NCBI RefSeq assembly: GCF_000758325.1
Contig: NZ_CP009459.1
Coordinates: 1,240,001 to 1,304,000 of the forward strand
DNA: 64,000 nt
Origin: Cedecea neteri
GTDB taxonomy: Bacteria > Pseudomonadota > Gammaproteobacteria > Enterobacterales > Enterobacteriaceae
Direction: 5' to 3'
This document shows positions 39,241 to 48,801 of the stretch, one piece after another. How positions within the stretch are numbered: the first letter of the stretch is position 1; each line of letters opens with the position of its first letter. The position numbers and the translations under genes are program-made. The notes beneath the pieces were generated by a model. That model made no database searches, was not told where the DNA came from, and was given only the letters and a program-made list of their open reading frames with translations.

Positions 39241-40143
39241 CTATTTCAGCGACGTTGCTTTCGTTCGACGCTGAGTATAAACCGCATCGGCGATAAACAG
39301 CGCCAGCGCCGCCCAGATAAAGCCAAAAGTAATCAGCTTATCTTCCGTCACCACTTCGCCGTAGAACGTCACCGCCAGCACGAACATCAGCGTCGGCCCT
39401 AAATACTGGAAGAAGCCCAGCGTTGAAAGGCGCAAACGGGTCGCGGCCGCAGTAAAGCAAAGTAGCGGCACTGTGGTGATCACCCCGGCGGCGATAAGCA
39501 TCAGGTTCAGCGTCCACGGGTTCATCCCCATATGGCTGGTGGTACTGTCGGCAATGCCAAACAGATAAATGCCCGCAATCGGCAGCAGCCACAGCGTTTC
39601 GAACAGCATCCCGGTTTGTGCATCAACGGCAATCTTTTTGCGGATCAGGCCATAGAAAGCGAAGCTGAAGGCCAGGCCCAGGCCGATGATCGGCAGCGAA
39701 CCGAAAGTCCAGAGCTGAACCAGCACGCCACAGAAGGCCAGCAATACCGCGACCCACTGCATTCGCCGGAAGCGTTCACCCAAAAACAGCATCCCCAGCA
39801 GCACGTTCACCAGCGGATTAATGAAGTAGCCCAGGCTGGCTTCCAGCATGTGCTGATTATTCACCGCCCAGATATATAGCAGCCAGTTCCCGCCAATCAG
39901 CACGGCGCTTAACGCGAGTGCGAGGATCTTTTTACGGTTCTGGCAGGAGCGTTTCACCTGCGGCCACTGGCGGCAGACGGTGATCAGCGCCAGCATAAAG
40001 AAGAATGACCAGATAACGCGGTGGGTCAGGATTTCGGTCGCCGGTACATAGTGAATCAGTTTGAAATATACCGGCGCGATGCCCCAGATGAAGTAGGCCG
40101 TCAGGGCAAGCAAGATCCCCTGACGTGTCTGTTTCGGATCCAT
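39241..40143 (-). CDS. rarD: EamA-family transporter RarD
   Basis: 300 residues (E. coli RarD 296) with ten hydrophobic helices in two EamA halves of the drug/metabolite transporter superfamily. Conserved: YFIWGIAPVYFKL, EILTHRVIWSFF, LEASLGYFINPLVNVLLG, FFQYLGPTLMF. The name comes from 'resistance' to chloramphenicol; the substrate is not established. yigF/yigG, which lie between corA and rarD in K-12, are absent here. Confidence 0.95.
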   Translation of the reverse strand: MDPKQTRQGILLALTAYFIWGIAPVYFKLIHYVPATEILTHRVIWSFFFMLALITVCRQWPQVKRSCQNRKKILALALSAVLIGGNWLLYIWAVNNQHMLEASLGYFINPLVNVLLGMLFLGERFRRMQWVAVLLAFCGVLVQLWTFGSLPIIGLGLAFSFAFYGLIRKKIAVDAQTGMLFETLWLLPIAGIYLFGIADSTTSHMGMNPWTLNLMLIAAGVITTVPLLCFTAAATRLRLSTLGFFQYLGPTLMFVLAVTFYGEVVTEDKLITFGFIWAALALFIADAVYTQRRTKATSLK

Positions 40144-40195
40144 GAAAAAAACTCAGCAAAAAAATAGTGAGCAAATAATAACAGGGTTTACATCC

Positions 40196-40666
40196 TTACC
40201 CTACCATGTAGGTAGCCGTTGCGCTGGCGATGTGCAGTTGATCCTGGTTATGCAGCTCTACGCGCGCCACCGCAACTTTATTACCGGCGCGCAACAGGCT
40301 GCTGCTGGCCGTGAAGCGTTCTCCCCGGCCCGGACGCAGATAATCCACGCGCAAATCGATGGTGCCCATTTTTGACAGGCGCTGGCGAAGTTCGTCTTCG
40401 GTGATGGTGTCATGGCGAGTCAGCGTACTGCCTACGCAGACCAGGCCTGCCGCCACGTCCAGCGCGGAGGCAATAACGCCACCGTGCAAAATACTTTGCG
40501 CCCAGTTGCCCACCATCATTGGTTGATTATTAAAACTCAGTTGGGCGAACGCTTTTTCGTAACGCTCCAGCTCCAGGCCAAGCGCGCGGTTGAACGGCAT
40601 GTGATACACAAAGATTTCGCCCACTAGCTTGAGGGCGGCTTCTGTGGTCAGTACAGGGGAAGACAT
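40196..40666 (-). CDS. yigI: Hotdog-fold thioesterase YigI
   Basis: 156 residues (E. coli 155) of the PaaI/YigI thioesterase group, a medium/long-chain acyl-CoA thioesterase in E. coli. The hotdog helix with the catalytic-type motif is [18 protein letters not shown], followed by [15 protein letters not shown]. It is separated from rarD by 52 bp on the same strand. Confidence 0.93.
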   Translation of the reverse strand: MSSPVLTTEAALKLVGEIFVYHMPFNRALGLELERYEKAFAQLSFNNQPMMVGNWAQSILHGGVIASALDVAAGLVCVGSTLTRHDTITEDELRQRLSKMGTIDLRVDYLRPGRGERFTASSSLLRAGNKVAVARVELHNQDQLHIASATATYMVG

Positions 40667-40834
40667 CGTTCATTCCTCGAACAAATAACGAATAAGTTAA
40701 CAAAGTGTGTAGTTTATGCTTCTCAATTGTTGCTTTCCACTTTCGGAACAGCAGAGACGTGCTTTGAGGCATCCTGCTGTAAAATGTTTGGCGATAAATA
40801 TTTAGACACTTTTTTGTTATGGAGAACGGGACTA

Positions 40835-41701
40835 ATGCTGAAACCTTTGGGGTGGGGAGTCGCCGCGATGCTGCCTTTAACCGCCTTCGCACAAGAAACC
40901 ACTATCGATAAGATCCACGACAAGCCCGCGGTGCGAGGCAGCATCATTGCTAATCTGCTGCAGGAACACGACAACCCTTTCACGCTGTACCCGTACGACA
41001 CGAATTACCTGCTGTACACCTGGACCAGCGATATGAACAAAGAGGCAATCAGCTCTTATGACTGGGCCAGCAACGCGCGTAAAGATGAGGTGAAGTTCCA
41101 GCTCAGCCTGGCCTTCCCGCTGTGGCGCGGTATCCTGGGGGATAACTCCGTGCTGGCCGCCTCCTATACCCAAAAATCCTGGTGGCAGCTCTCTAACCGC
41201 AATGAATCCTCTCCGTTTCGTGAAACCAACTATGAGCCTCAGCTATTCCTCGGCTTTGCAACGGATGCAACGTTTGCGGGCTGGACATTGCGAGACGTAG
41301 AGTTTGGCTATAACCACGACTCAAACGGCCGTTCTGACCCAACCTCGCGCGGCTGGAACCGCCTGTACACCCGCCTGATGGCACAAAACGGCGACTGGCA
41401 GGTGGAAGTGAAACCCTGGTATGTGGTGGGGAGCGTTGAGGACAACCCGGACATCACCAAATATATGGGCTACTACCAGCTTAAGGTTGGCTATGCGCTG
41501 GGTGAGGCGATTTTCAGCGTGAAGGGGCAATACAACTGGAACAGCGGCTACGGTGGGGCAGAATTTGGTGTGAGCTACCCGATCTCGAAAAACGTTCGCT
41601 TCTATACCCAGGTCTACAGCGGCTACGGCGAATCGCTGATCGATTACAACTTTAACCAGACACGGGTTGGCGTAGGCGTTATGCTAAACGATCTTTTCTA
41701 A
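40835..41701 (+). CDS. pldA: Outer-membrane phospholipase A
   Basis: 12-strand beta-barrel phospholipase A1/A2 that degrades phospholipids flipped to the outer leaflet; active as a Ca2+-dependent dimer. 288 residues (E. coli 289). The signal peptide is about 20 residues (cleavage after AFA). The catalytic His-Ser and supporting Asn lie in YNHDSNGRSDPTS..WNR. It ends in the barrel signal FNQTRVGVGVMLNDLF. The longer frame from 40727 is upstream leader. The signal peptide diverges from E. coli. Confidence 0.96.
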   Translation: MLKPLGWGVAAMLPLTAFAQETTIDKIHDKPAVRGSIIANLLQEHDNPFTLYPYDTNYLLYTWTSDMNKEAISSYDWASNARKDEVKFQLSLAFPLWRGILGDNSVLAASYTQKSWWQLSNRNESSPFRETNYEPQLFLGFATDATFAGWTLRDVEFGYNHDSNGRSDPTSRGWNRLYTRLMAQNGDWQVEVKPWYVVGSVEDNPDITKYMGYYQLKVGYALGEAIFSVKGQYNWNSGYGGAEFGVSYPISKNVRFYTQVYSGYGESLIDYNFNQTRVGVGVMLNDLF

Positions 41702-41720
41702 AGCATTGCAGTTTCTCTTC

Positions 41721-41748
41721 CAGGCGCTGAAAATGGCGCCTGAATTTT
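41721..41748 (+). terminator. pldA terminator
   Basis: CAGGCGC-TGAAAATG-GCGCCTG followed by AATTTT, 20 bp after the pldA stop and just before recQ. Confidence 0.75.
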
Positions 41749-41764
41749 AGGTAGTGGGGATAGC

Positions 41765-43594
41765 GTGGCACAGGCGGAAGTAATCAATCAGGCGTCGCTG
41801 GCGAGACAGGTTCTGCAGGATACCTTCGGGTATCAACAGTTCCGTCCAGGTCAGGAAACCATCATTGACACGGTGCTGGAGGGGCGTGACTGCCTGGTGG
41901 TAATGCCGACCGGTGGCGGTAAATCCCTGTGTTATCAAATTCCTGCGCTGGTGTTTGGCGGCCTGACCGTGGTGGTCTCTCCGCTGATTTCGCTGATGAA
42001 AGACCAGGTCGATCAGCTGCTGGCAAACGGCGTGGCGGCGGCCTGCCTTAACTCCACCCAAACCCGCGAACAGCAGCTCGAAGTGATGACCGGCTGCCGT
42101 ACCGGGCAGATTCGCCTGCTGTATATCGCCCCTGAGCGCCTGATGATGGACAACTTTATTGACCATCTCAGCAACTGGCAGCTTTCGATGGTGGCAGTGG
42201 ATGAAGCCCACTGCATTTCACAATGGGGACACGATTTCCGCCCGGAATATGCCGCCCTTGGTCAGCTTCGCGAAAGATTGCCTGCCGTCCCCTTTGTTGC
42301 ATTAACGGCCACGGCGGATGACACCACCAGGCTCGATATCGTGCGCCTGCTGGGGCTCCACGATCCGTTTATCCAAATCAGCAGCTTTGACCGGCCGAAT
42401 ATTCGCTACATGCTGATGGAGAAGTTTAAGCCGCTCGATCAGCTCACCCGCTATATTCAGGAACAGCGCGGTAAGTCCGGGATTATTTACTGCAACAGCC
42501 GGGCAAAAGTGGAAGACATCGCCGCCCGACTGCAAAGCAAAGGTATCAGCGCCGGTGCTTATCACGCGGGGCTGGAGCATCAGGTGCGTGGTGAAGTGCA
42601 GGAAAAATTCCAGCGCGACGATCTGCAAATTGTGGTCGCGACCGTCGCGTTTGGCATGGGTATCAACAAGCCGAACGTGCGTTTTGTCGCCCACTTCGAT
42701 ATTCCCCGCAACATCGAATCTTACTATCAGGAAACGGGCCGTGCCGGGCGCGATGGCCTGCCTGCGGAAGCGATGTTGTTCTACGATCCGGCGGATATGG
42801 CCTGGCTGCGTAAATGCCTTGAAGAAAAAGCGCCGGGACAGCTGCAGGACATCGAGCGCCACAAGCTCAACGCCATGGGCGCGTTTGCCGAAGCACAAAC
42901 CTGTCGCCGCCTCGTGTTGCTGAACTACTTCGGCGAAGGTCGCCAGCAGTCTTGCGGCAACTGTGATATATGCCTCGATCCGCCTCGTCGCTATGACGGC
43001 CTGATGGACGCGCAAAAAGCGCTGTCCTGCATTTATCGCGTCGGCCAGCGCTTTGGGATGGGCTACGTGGTTGAAGTGCTGCGTGGTTCTAACAATCAGC
43101 GCATCCGCGACCTTGGCCACGACAAGCTGAAGGTTTACGGCGAAGGCCGCGAACATACGACGGAGCACTGGGTCAGCGTGATCCGCCAGCTCATCCACCT
43201 CGGCGTGGTGACGCAAAATATCGCCGCTCACTCAGCGCTGCAGCTCACGGAAGCGGCACGTCCTTACCTGCGTGGTGAAGAGCCGCTGATGCTGGCGGTG
43301 CCACGCGTAGTTGCTATCAAGCCTCGAGCCAGCCAGAAAGTCTTTGGCGGCAATTACGATCGCAAACTGTTCGCCAAACTCAGAAAGCTGCGTAAATCTA
43401 TCGCGGACGAAGAAAATATTCCGCCTTATGTGGTATTCAACGATGCCACGCTGATTGAAATGGCGGAGCAGATGCCGCTGTCGCCCGGTGAAATGCTGGG
43501 CATTAACGGGGTGGGGACGCGCAAACTTGAGCGCTTTGGTCGCCCGTTTATGACGCTGATCCGCGACCACGTTGACGGCGTGGATGAAGAGTAG
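41765..43594 (+). CDS. recQ: ATP-dependent DNA helicase RecQ
   Basis: 3'-5' helicase of the RecF recombination pathway. 609 residues, equal to E. coli, with a GTG start at 41765 as the only start that fits. Walker A TGGGKS at 49-54; DEAH in VDEAHCISQWGHDFRPEY; motif VI ETGRAGRDG; zinc-binding cysteines in AQTCRRLVLLNYFGE and CGNCDICLDP; winged helix, then a C-terminal HRDC domain (DRKLFAKLRKLRKSIA). Confidence 0.98.
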   Translation: MAQAEVINQASLARQVLQDTFGYQQFRPGQETIIDTVLEGRDCLVVMPTGGGKSLCYQIPALVFGGLTVVVSPLISLMKDQVDQLLANGVAAACLNSTQTREQQLEVMTGCRTGQIRLLYIAPERLMMDNFIDHLSNWQLSMVAVDEAHCISQWGHDFRPEYAALGQLRERLPAVPFVALTATADDTTRLDIVRLLGLHDPFIQISSFDRPNIRYMLMEKFKPLDQLTRYIQEQRGKSGIIYCNSRAKVEDIAARLQSKGISAGAYHAGLEHQVRGEVQEKFQRDDLQIVVATVAFGMGINKPNVRFVAHFDIPRNIESYYQETGRAGRDGLPAEAMLFYDPADMAWLRKCLEEKAPGQLQDIERHKLNAMGAFAEAQTCRRLVLLNYFGEGRQQSCGNCDICLDPPRRYDGLMDAQKALSCIYRVGQRFGMGYVVEVLRGSNNQRIRDLGHDKLKVYGEGREHTTEHWVSVIRQLIHLGVVTQNIAAHSALQLTEAARPYLRGEEPLMLAVPRVVAIKPRASQKVFGGNYDRKLFAKLRKLRKSIADEENIPPYVVFNDATLIEMAEQMPLSPGEMLGINGVGTRKLERFGRPFMTLIRDHVDGVDEE

Positions 43595-43658
43595 CCTGCC
43601 GCGAGGAAAAGTGGCAGGATAATGACTCTTCGAATTATCTGCACGCGAGCTATTCCCT

Positions 43659-44279
43659 ATGTTAATGCTATTTCTGACCGTGGCGCTGGTGCACATCGTT
43701 GCCCTGATGAGCCCGGGGCCTGACTTTTTCTTTGTTTCCCAGACAGCCGTAAGCCGCTCTCGCAAAGAGGCGATGATGGGCGTGCTGGGGATCACCGCTG
43801 GCGTCATGGTTTGGGCGGGCGTGGCGCTGCTAGGCCTGCACCTTATCCTTGAAAAAATGGCCTGGCTGCATAACATCATCATGGTTGGCGGCGGGCTGTA
43901 TCTTTGCTGGATGGGCTATCAGATGCTGCGCGGCGCATTCAAGAAAGAAGCTAAAGGCGAAGAAGCGCCGAAAGTCGAGCTGGCGAGCGGTGGGAAGAGC
44001 TTTGTGAAAGGGCTGTTGACGAACCTGGCTAACCCGAAAGCGATTATCTACTTCGGCAGCGTGTTTTCGCTATTTGTCGGCGACAACGTGGGTAGCGCCG
44101 AGCGCTGGGGCCTGTTTGTGCTGATCGCGATTGAAACCTTCGCCTGGTTCACTATTGTGGCGAGCCTGTTCGCATTACCAAAAATGCGTCGCGGCTATCA
44201 GCGCCTCGCCAAATGGATCGACGGTATGGCGGGCGCGCTGTTCACCGGGTTTGGTATTCACCTGATCATCTCCCGATAA
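43659..44279 (+). CDS. rhtC: Threonine exporter RhtC
   Basis: LysE-superfamily exporter of threonine, 206 residues as in E. coli. Six hydrophobic segments, with the signature MSPGPDFFFVSQTAVSRSRKEAMMGVLGI near the N-terminus and LLTNLANPKAIIYFGSVFS in the middle. It is convergent with the paralogue rhtB; the two stop codons touch. Confidence 0.97.
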   Translation: MLMLFLTVALVHIVALMSPGPDFFFVSQTAVSRSRKEAMMGVLGITAGVMVWAGVALLGLHLILEKMAWLHNIIMVGGGLYLCWMGYQMLRGAFKKEAKGEEAPKVELASGGKSFVKGLLTNLANPKAIIYFGSVFSLFVGDNVGSAERWGLFVLIAIETFAWFTIVASLFALPKMRRGYQRLAKWIDGMAGALFTGFGIHLIISR

Positions 44280-44900
44280 TCAGGCCTGGCGTGCTCCCGC
44301 AAGCAGCGCGCCAACCAGCATAAACAGCGAGCCAAAGACCCGGTTCAAGGCTTTCATCTGGCGCGGCCCTTTAATCCAGGCTGCAATCCGCTTGGCCAGG
44401 GTCGCGTAGCCAATCATCACAATAATATCGACGACGACTGTGGTAACACCGAGCACAACGTACTGCATCGCCTGGGGCTGATGCGGGACAATAAATTGCG
44501 GGAAGAGGGCGGCAAGAAACACGATGCTTTTCGGGTTGGTCAGGTTAACAAACACCGCTCGCTTGAACAGTTTGCTGCGCGGTTGGGTGGTGGCTAGCGT
44601 ATTTAAATCCAGCGCGCCAGCGGCTCTCCATTGCTGGATCCCCAGCCAGATAAGATAGGCCACCCCTGCCCACTTCAGCACTTCAAAAGCCAGCAGCGAG
44701 CGTGAAAACAGAGCCCCAAGCCCAACGCCAACCAGCACAATATGCAGCGCCAGCCCGGTTTGTAGCCCGGTAATTGACGCAGCCGCACCGCGATAGCCGT
44801 GGCTGATGGCGGTGGTCATCGTATTGATGGCCCCGGAGCCGGGGGAAAGGCTAAGAATTATTGTGGTTAGCAGATAGGTAAACCACCACTCGAAGGTCAT
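44280..44900 (-). CDS. rhtB: Homoserine/homoserine lactone exporter RhtB
   Basis: LysE-family exporter, 206 residues as in E. coli, paralogous to the adjacent rhtC. Signature [21 protein letters not shown] near the N-terminus and [19 protein letters not shown]. The stop codon directly abuts that of rhtC (TAA then TCA on the plus strand), so no room exists for a terminator between them. Confidence 0.97.
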   Translation of the reverse strand: MTFEWWFTYLLTTIILSLSPGSGAINTMTTAISHGYRGAAASITGLQTGLALHIVLVGVGLGALFSRSLLAFEVLKWAGVAYLIWLGIQQWRAAGALDLNTLATTQPRSKLFKRAVFVNLTNPKSIVFLAALFPQFIVPHQPQAMQYVVLGVTTVVVDIIVMIGYATLAKRIAAWIKGPRQMKALNRVFGSLFMLVGALLAGARQA

Positions 44901-45000
44901 GCGAAACTCCCTGAACGCGCGCTTTTATGCCACAATACGCTATTGTTGATAAGCGTGCCACGGGCCCTAAAAAAACCACAGATACCTGATGCCGACCCCT

Positions 45001-45993
45001 ATGTCTCAGCATAAAAATGGATGGTTAGAACGGGAAGGCGCATTTGCTGCTTTTGCCACAGGTCCCCTGACGGACTTTTGGCGCAAGCGGGAAGAGCGCG
45101 AATTTACCGGCGTGGATGACGTGCCGGTTCGCTACGTTCGTTTTTGTTCGCCGCAGCACGATCGTGTGATTGTTGTCTGTCCTGGCAGAATAGAAAGCTA
45201 CGTGAAATATGCTGAGCTGGCGTATGACCTTTTCCACAGTGGGTTTGATGTTTTGATCATCGACCACCGCGGGCAGGGGCGTTCAGGGCGTATGCTGTCG
45301 GACTCCCACCGTGGCCACGTTGTCAACTTTAGTGACTATGTCGAAGATTTTGACCGCTTTTACCAACAGGAAGTGGCGTCAGGACACTGGCGTAAACGCT
45401 ATCTGTTGGCCCATTCGATGGGCGGCGCGATTGCCGCGTTATGGCTACAGCAAGCACCGGACGCTTTTGATGCGGTCGCGCTCTGCGCCCCGATGTTTGG
45501 TATTATCCTGCGCTGGCCGGAATGGATGGTGCGCCATATTCTTGACTGGGCCGAAGGGCATCCACGTATTCGGGAAGGATACGCCATTGGGACGGGCCGC
45601 TGGCGTGCGCTGCCGTTTAGCGTTAACGTCCTGACCCACAGCGAAGAGCGGTACCGCCGCAGCCTACGTTTTTATGCTGATGAGCCAGCATTGCGGGTGG
45701 GCGGGCCAACGTTCCATTGGGTACGAGAAGGGATCCTCGCCGGAGAAAAGGTGTTAGCAGGAGCCACTGCTATCACCACGCCGATCTTTCTACTCCAGGC
45801 GGAAGAGGAGCGAGTGGTCGATAACCGCGCGCACCAGCAATTCTGCGAAATTATGGCCTCGGCGGGCCACCCTTGTGAGGGGGAAACACCTTACGTCATT
45901 GAAGGCGCGTATCACGAGATCCTGTTTGAGAAGGACGCTATGCGAGCCAGAGCATTGTCTGCCGTGCTTGAGTTTTTCGACCGGCATAACTAA
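45001..45993 (+). CDS. pldB: Lysophospholipase L2
   Basis: Alpha/beta hydrolase that hydrolyses lysophospholipids. 330 residues from ATG 45001, whose N-terminus aligns with the E. coli start; an ATG at 44989 would add four residues. Nucleophile elbow AHSMGGA; IIDHRGQGRSGR oxyanion region; catalytic His in GAYHEILFEKD. In E. coli, pldB-yigL mRNA is processed and the SgrS sRNA pairs inside pldB to stabilise yigL. The same gene order and short gap (32 bp) hold here. Confidence 0.95.
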   Translation: MSQHKNGWLEREGAFAAFATGPLTDFWRKREEREFTGVDDVPVRYVRFCSPQHDRVIVVCPGRIESYVKYAELAYDLFHSGFDVLIIDHRGQGRSGRMLSDSHRGHVVNFSDYVEDFDRFYQQEVASGHWRKRYLLAHSMGGAIAALWLQQAPDAFDAVALCAPMFGIILRWPEWMVRHILDWAEGHPRIREGYAIGTGRWRALPFSVNVLTHSEERYRRSLRFYADEPALRVGGPTFHWVREGILAGEKVLAGATAITTPIFLLQAEEERVVDNRAHQQFCEIMASAGHPCEGETPYVIEGAYHEILFEKDAMRARALSAVLEFFDRHN

Positions 45994-46025
45994 TTGAAAA
46001 TATCTCTCCAGAGGCTGATATCCCT

Positions 46026-46832
46026 ATGTACCATGTTGTTGCTTCAGATTTAGATGGCACCTTGCTGTCTCCCGATCATTTCCTCTCCGCTTACGCGAAA
46101 GAAACGTTAAAACTGCTCACCGCCGAAGGCGTTAACTTTGTTTTTGCGACCGGCCGACACCATATCGACGTGGCGCAAATTCGCGACAACCTTGAGATCA
46201 AGGCGTACATGATCACCTCGAACGGCGCTCGCGTGCATGACACTGAGGGTAATCTGTTCTTCTCCCACGATCTCGACCACGACATCGCCCAGGATCTGTT
46301 TGGCGTGGTGCATAACAACCCGGATATCGTAACCAACGTCTACAAAGGCGACGAGTGGTTTATGAACCGCCACCGCCCGGAAGAGATGAAATATTTCCAG
46401 GAAGCCAAATTCAGCTACACCCTGTTTGAACCGGGCCTGCTGGAAGCCGACGGCGTCAGCAAAGTATTCTTTACCTGCGACGATCACGACACGCTGTTGC
46501 CGCTGGAACAGGCGATCAACGCCCGCTGGGGTGACCGCGTTAACGTCAGCTTTTCGACACTGACTTGCCTGGAAGTGATGGCGGGCGGTGTCTCCAAAGG
46601 GCACGCGCTGGAAGCCGTCTCGAAAGCGATGGGTTACAGCCTGAAGGATTGCATTGCCTTTGGCGACGGCATGAACGACGCCGAGATGCTGAGCATGGCG
46701 GGCAAGGGCTGCATCATGGGCAACGCCCATCAGCGTCTGAAAGATCTGCTGCCTGAGCTGGAAGTGATTGGCACCAACGGCGATAACGCCGTGCCGCACT
46801 ATCTGCGCAAACTGTTCCTCAAAGCTGAGTGA
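46026..46832 (+). CDS. yigL: HAD sugar/pyridoxal phosphatase YigL
   Basis: Cof-type HAD phosphatase, 268 residues (E. coli 266), which dephosphorylates phosphosugars under glucose-phosphate stress and pyridoxal phosphate. Motif I SDLDGTLLSPDH with the nucleophile Asp at residue 8; motif II MITSNGARV; motif III lysine in GGVSKGHALEAV; motif IV FGDGMNDAEMLSMAG. Downstream of pldB as in E. coli. Confidence 0.96.
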   Translation: MYHVVASDLDGTLLSPDHFLSAYAKETLKLLTAEGVNFVFATGRHHIDVAQIRDNLEIKAYMITSNGARVHDTEGNLFFSHDLDHDIAQDLFGVVHNNPDIVTNVYKGDEWFMNRHRPEEMKYFQEAKFSYTLFEPGLLEADGVSKVFFTCDDHDTLLPLEQAINARWGDRVNVSFSTLTCLEVMAGGVSKGHALEAVSKAMGYSLKDCIAFGDGMNDAEMLSMAGKGCIMGNAHQRLKDLLPELEVIGTNGDNAVPHYLRKLFLKAE

Positions 46833-46840
46833 TCGGTAAA

Positions 46841-46871
46841 TGACGAGTGGTTTATTAATAACCACTCGTCA
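46841..46871. repeat. 12-bp perfect inverted repeat between yigL and bioP
   Basis: TGACGAGTGGTT-TATTAAT-AACCACTCGTCA. A strong stem, but no T-run follows on either strand, so it is not a standard intrinsic terminator. It lies 9 bp after the yigL stop and ~70 bp before bioP. Confidence 0.75.
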
Positions 46872-46943
46872 ACTAAATAGTTAAGCCAATGTAGCATCCT
46901 CTCAGTACAATGGCGCAATCTTGTTCGTTGTGGATTGCTCATT

Positions 46944-47843
46944 GTGCCATTACTCATCATTACCACGATTCTGTGGGCCTTCTCGTTTAGCCTGATTGGG
47001 GAATACCTTGCCGGGCATGTGGACAGCTATTTCTCGGTGCTGATGCGCGTTGGTCTGGCGGCGCTGGTGTTTCTGCCGTTCCTGCGTTTTAAAGGCTATC
47101 CGCTTAAAACCTTGCTGCTGTACATGCTGGTGGGGGCGCTACAGCTGGGCGTGATGTACCTCTTCAGCTTCCGCGCTTACCTCTATCTCACGGTATCCGA
47201 ATTCCTGCTTTTCACGGTAATGACGCCGCTGTACGTCACGCTGATCTACGACTTACTGAGCGGCAATAAACTGCGCTGGGGTTACGCGCTGAGTGCGGTA
47301 CTGGCGGTGATTGGCGCGGCGATTATTCGTTACGACAAAGTGAGCGATCACTTCTGGATCGGCCTGCTGCTGGTGCAGGGGGCGAACATCTGCTTCGCCA
47401 TCGGTATGGTGGGCTACAAGCGCCTGATGGAAACGCACCCGATGCCGCAGCACTGCGCGTTTTCGTGGTTCTATCTGGGGGCGTTTATTGTCGCCGTTGT
47501 GGCCTGGTTTGCGCTTGGCAATCCGCAGAAACTCCCCACCACGACGCTACAGTGGGGGATTTTGGTCTGGCTTGGCGTGGTTGCTTCCGGGCTGGGCTAT
47601 TTTATGTGGAACTATGGCGCAACTCAGGTGGACGCCGGCACGCTTGGTATCATGAACAACGTGCACGTCCCGGCCGGGCTGCTGGTGAATCTTGCCATCT
47701 GGCAGGAGCAGCCCCACTGGCCGAGCTTTATTATTGGGGGAACGGTGATAATGGCCTCGCTGTGGGTACATCGCCGATGGGTCGCTCCGCGTTCTTCACA
47801 AACGGTAAATGGTCGCAGGCATGCTGGCGCGTCGAGCGAATAA
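46944..47843 (+). CDS. bioP: Biotin transporter BioP (YigM)
   Basis: EamA-type 10-helix membrane protein identified as the E. coli biotin importer. 299 residues from GTG 46944 ([15 protein letters not shown]), the E. coli length; a TTG three codons earlier is an alternative. Conserved [18 protein letters not shown]-type block (here [18 protein letters not shown]). The last 113 bp overlap metR on the other strand. Confidence 0.94.
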   Translation: MPLLIITTILWAFSFSLIGEYLAGHVDSYFSVLMRVGLAALVFLPFLRFKGYPLKTLLLYMLVGALQLGVMYLFSFRAYLYLTVSEFLLFTVMTPLYVTLIYDLLSGNKLRWGYALSAVLAVIGAAIIRYDKVSDHFWIGLLLVQGANICFAIGMVGYKRLMETHPMPQHCAFSWFYLGAFIVAVVAWFALGNPQKLPTTTLQWGILVWLGVVASGLGYFMWNYGATQVDAGTLGIMNNVHVPAGLLVNLAIWQEQPHWPSFIIGGTVIMASLWVHRRWVAPRSSQTVNGRRHAGASSE

Positions 47844-48684
47844 ACGCTTCGGTCACCGGCTGACGCTGTTCTCCGTCACGTACCGCGGCGTAGAGCCGAC
47901 TCCATAAACCTTCACCCAGGGTTCTGGTGACAATCAGGCCCTGGTGCTCAAAGCTTTCCACCACCCAATGCGGCAGGGCGGCAATCCCCATCCGTGCCGA
48001 CACCATCTGAATCAGCAGCAGCGTGTTATCCACGTTTTTCAGTGAGGGGCTAACCCCTGCGGGCTGCAGGAAATGACGCCAGATATCCATGCGCTCACGC
48101 TGCACCGGATAGATAAGCAGCGTTTCAAGCGTTAAGTCCTCAGGTTCAATGCTCTCTTTCTTCGCCAGTGGGTGGTCGGTCGCCATCACCAGTCGCACTT
48201 CAAAATCAAACATCGGCGAATAATGTAGCCCGCTCCGCGGCAAAATATCGGAAGTCAGAACGATATCCAGCTCGCCCTGCTGCAGCGCAGGCTGCGGATC
48301 AAACGTCACGCCGGATTTAAAGTCCATCTCCACCTGCGGCCAGTGCTGGCGGAAATTCTCCAGCGCAGGCGTCAGCCACTGAATACAGCTGTGGCATTCA
48401 ATCGCAATGCGTAACCGGGTCTGATGCGGCTCATTGCAGGCCTGCAGGGCACGGCCAATTTGTGGCAACACTTGTTCCGCCAGCTGCAGCAGGATCTCCC
48501 CTTGCGGCGTAAAGCGAAGTGGCTGACTTTTACGGATAAACAGGCGGAAGCCGAGCCGCTGCTCCAGATCGCTGAACTGGTGAGAGAGGGCCGACTGAGT
48601 CTGATGCAGGGCGGCGGCAGCGGCGGCCAGCGAACCGCTGTGTCGTAACGCTTGCAGCGTCCGCAGGTGTTTAATCTCGATCAT
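47731..48684 (-). CDS. metR: MetR, LysR-type activator of methionine genes
   Basis: Homocysteine-responsive activator of metE, metH and others. 317 residues, equal to E. coli. N-terminal winged HTH ([34 protein letters not shown]), effector domain from ~90. Its 3' end overlaps bioP by 113 bp; the E. coli proteins have the same extended C-termini, so the overlap seems conserved. Divergent from metE. Confidence 0.98.
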   Translation of the reverse strand: MIEIKHLRTLQALRHSGSLAAAAAALHQTQSALSHQFSDLEQRLGFRLFIRKSQPLRFTPQGEILLQLAEQVLPQIGRALQACNEPHQTRLRIAIECHSCIQWLTPALENFRQHWPQVEMDFKSGVTFDPQPALQQGELDIVLTSDILPRSGLHYSPMFDFEVRLVMATDHPLAKKESIEPEDLTLETLLIYPVQRERMDIWRHFLQPAGVSPSLKNVDNTLLLIQMVSARMGIAALPHWVVESFEHQGLIVTRTLGEGLWSRLYAAVRDGEQRQPVTEAFIRSTRQHACDHLPFVKNAERPIGDVPTARPLSPFPQ

Positions 48685-48801
48685 GAAAGTCCTTCACTTC
48701 GGCATGAACAAATTGCGCTTGAGGATTATACAGTACCTGCTGATTATAGAAGTGTAAACATCTGGATGGCTAAATACATCGCACCGAATAGAGGAAAGAC
48801 C
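48684..48801. promoter_or_regulatory. metR-metE control region (MetR and MetJ sites)
   Basis: TGAAAGTCCTTCA (48684-48696) is a perfect match to the MetR consensus TGAANNTNNTTCA and overlaps the metR start codon, which suits autorepression. A half-site TGAAC follows at 48704. Three adjacent 8-mers at 48748-48771 (AGAAGTGT, AAACATCT, GGATGGCT) resemble degenerate MetJ met boxes (consensus AGACGTCT). The metE Shine-Dalgarno is GAGGAAAG. Confidence 0.7.

Noticed and set aside
42302-43231. 309-codon minus-strand ORF opposite recQ
   Set aside because: Antisense shadow inside a certain gene.
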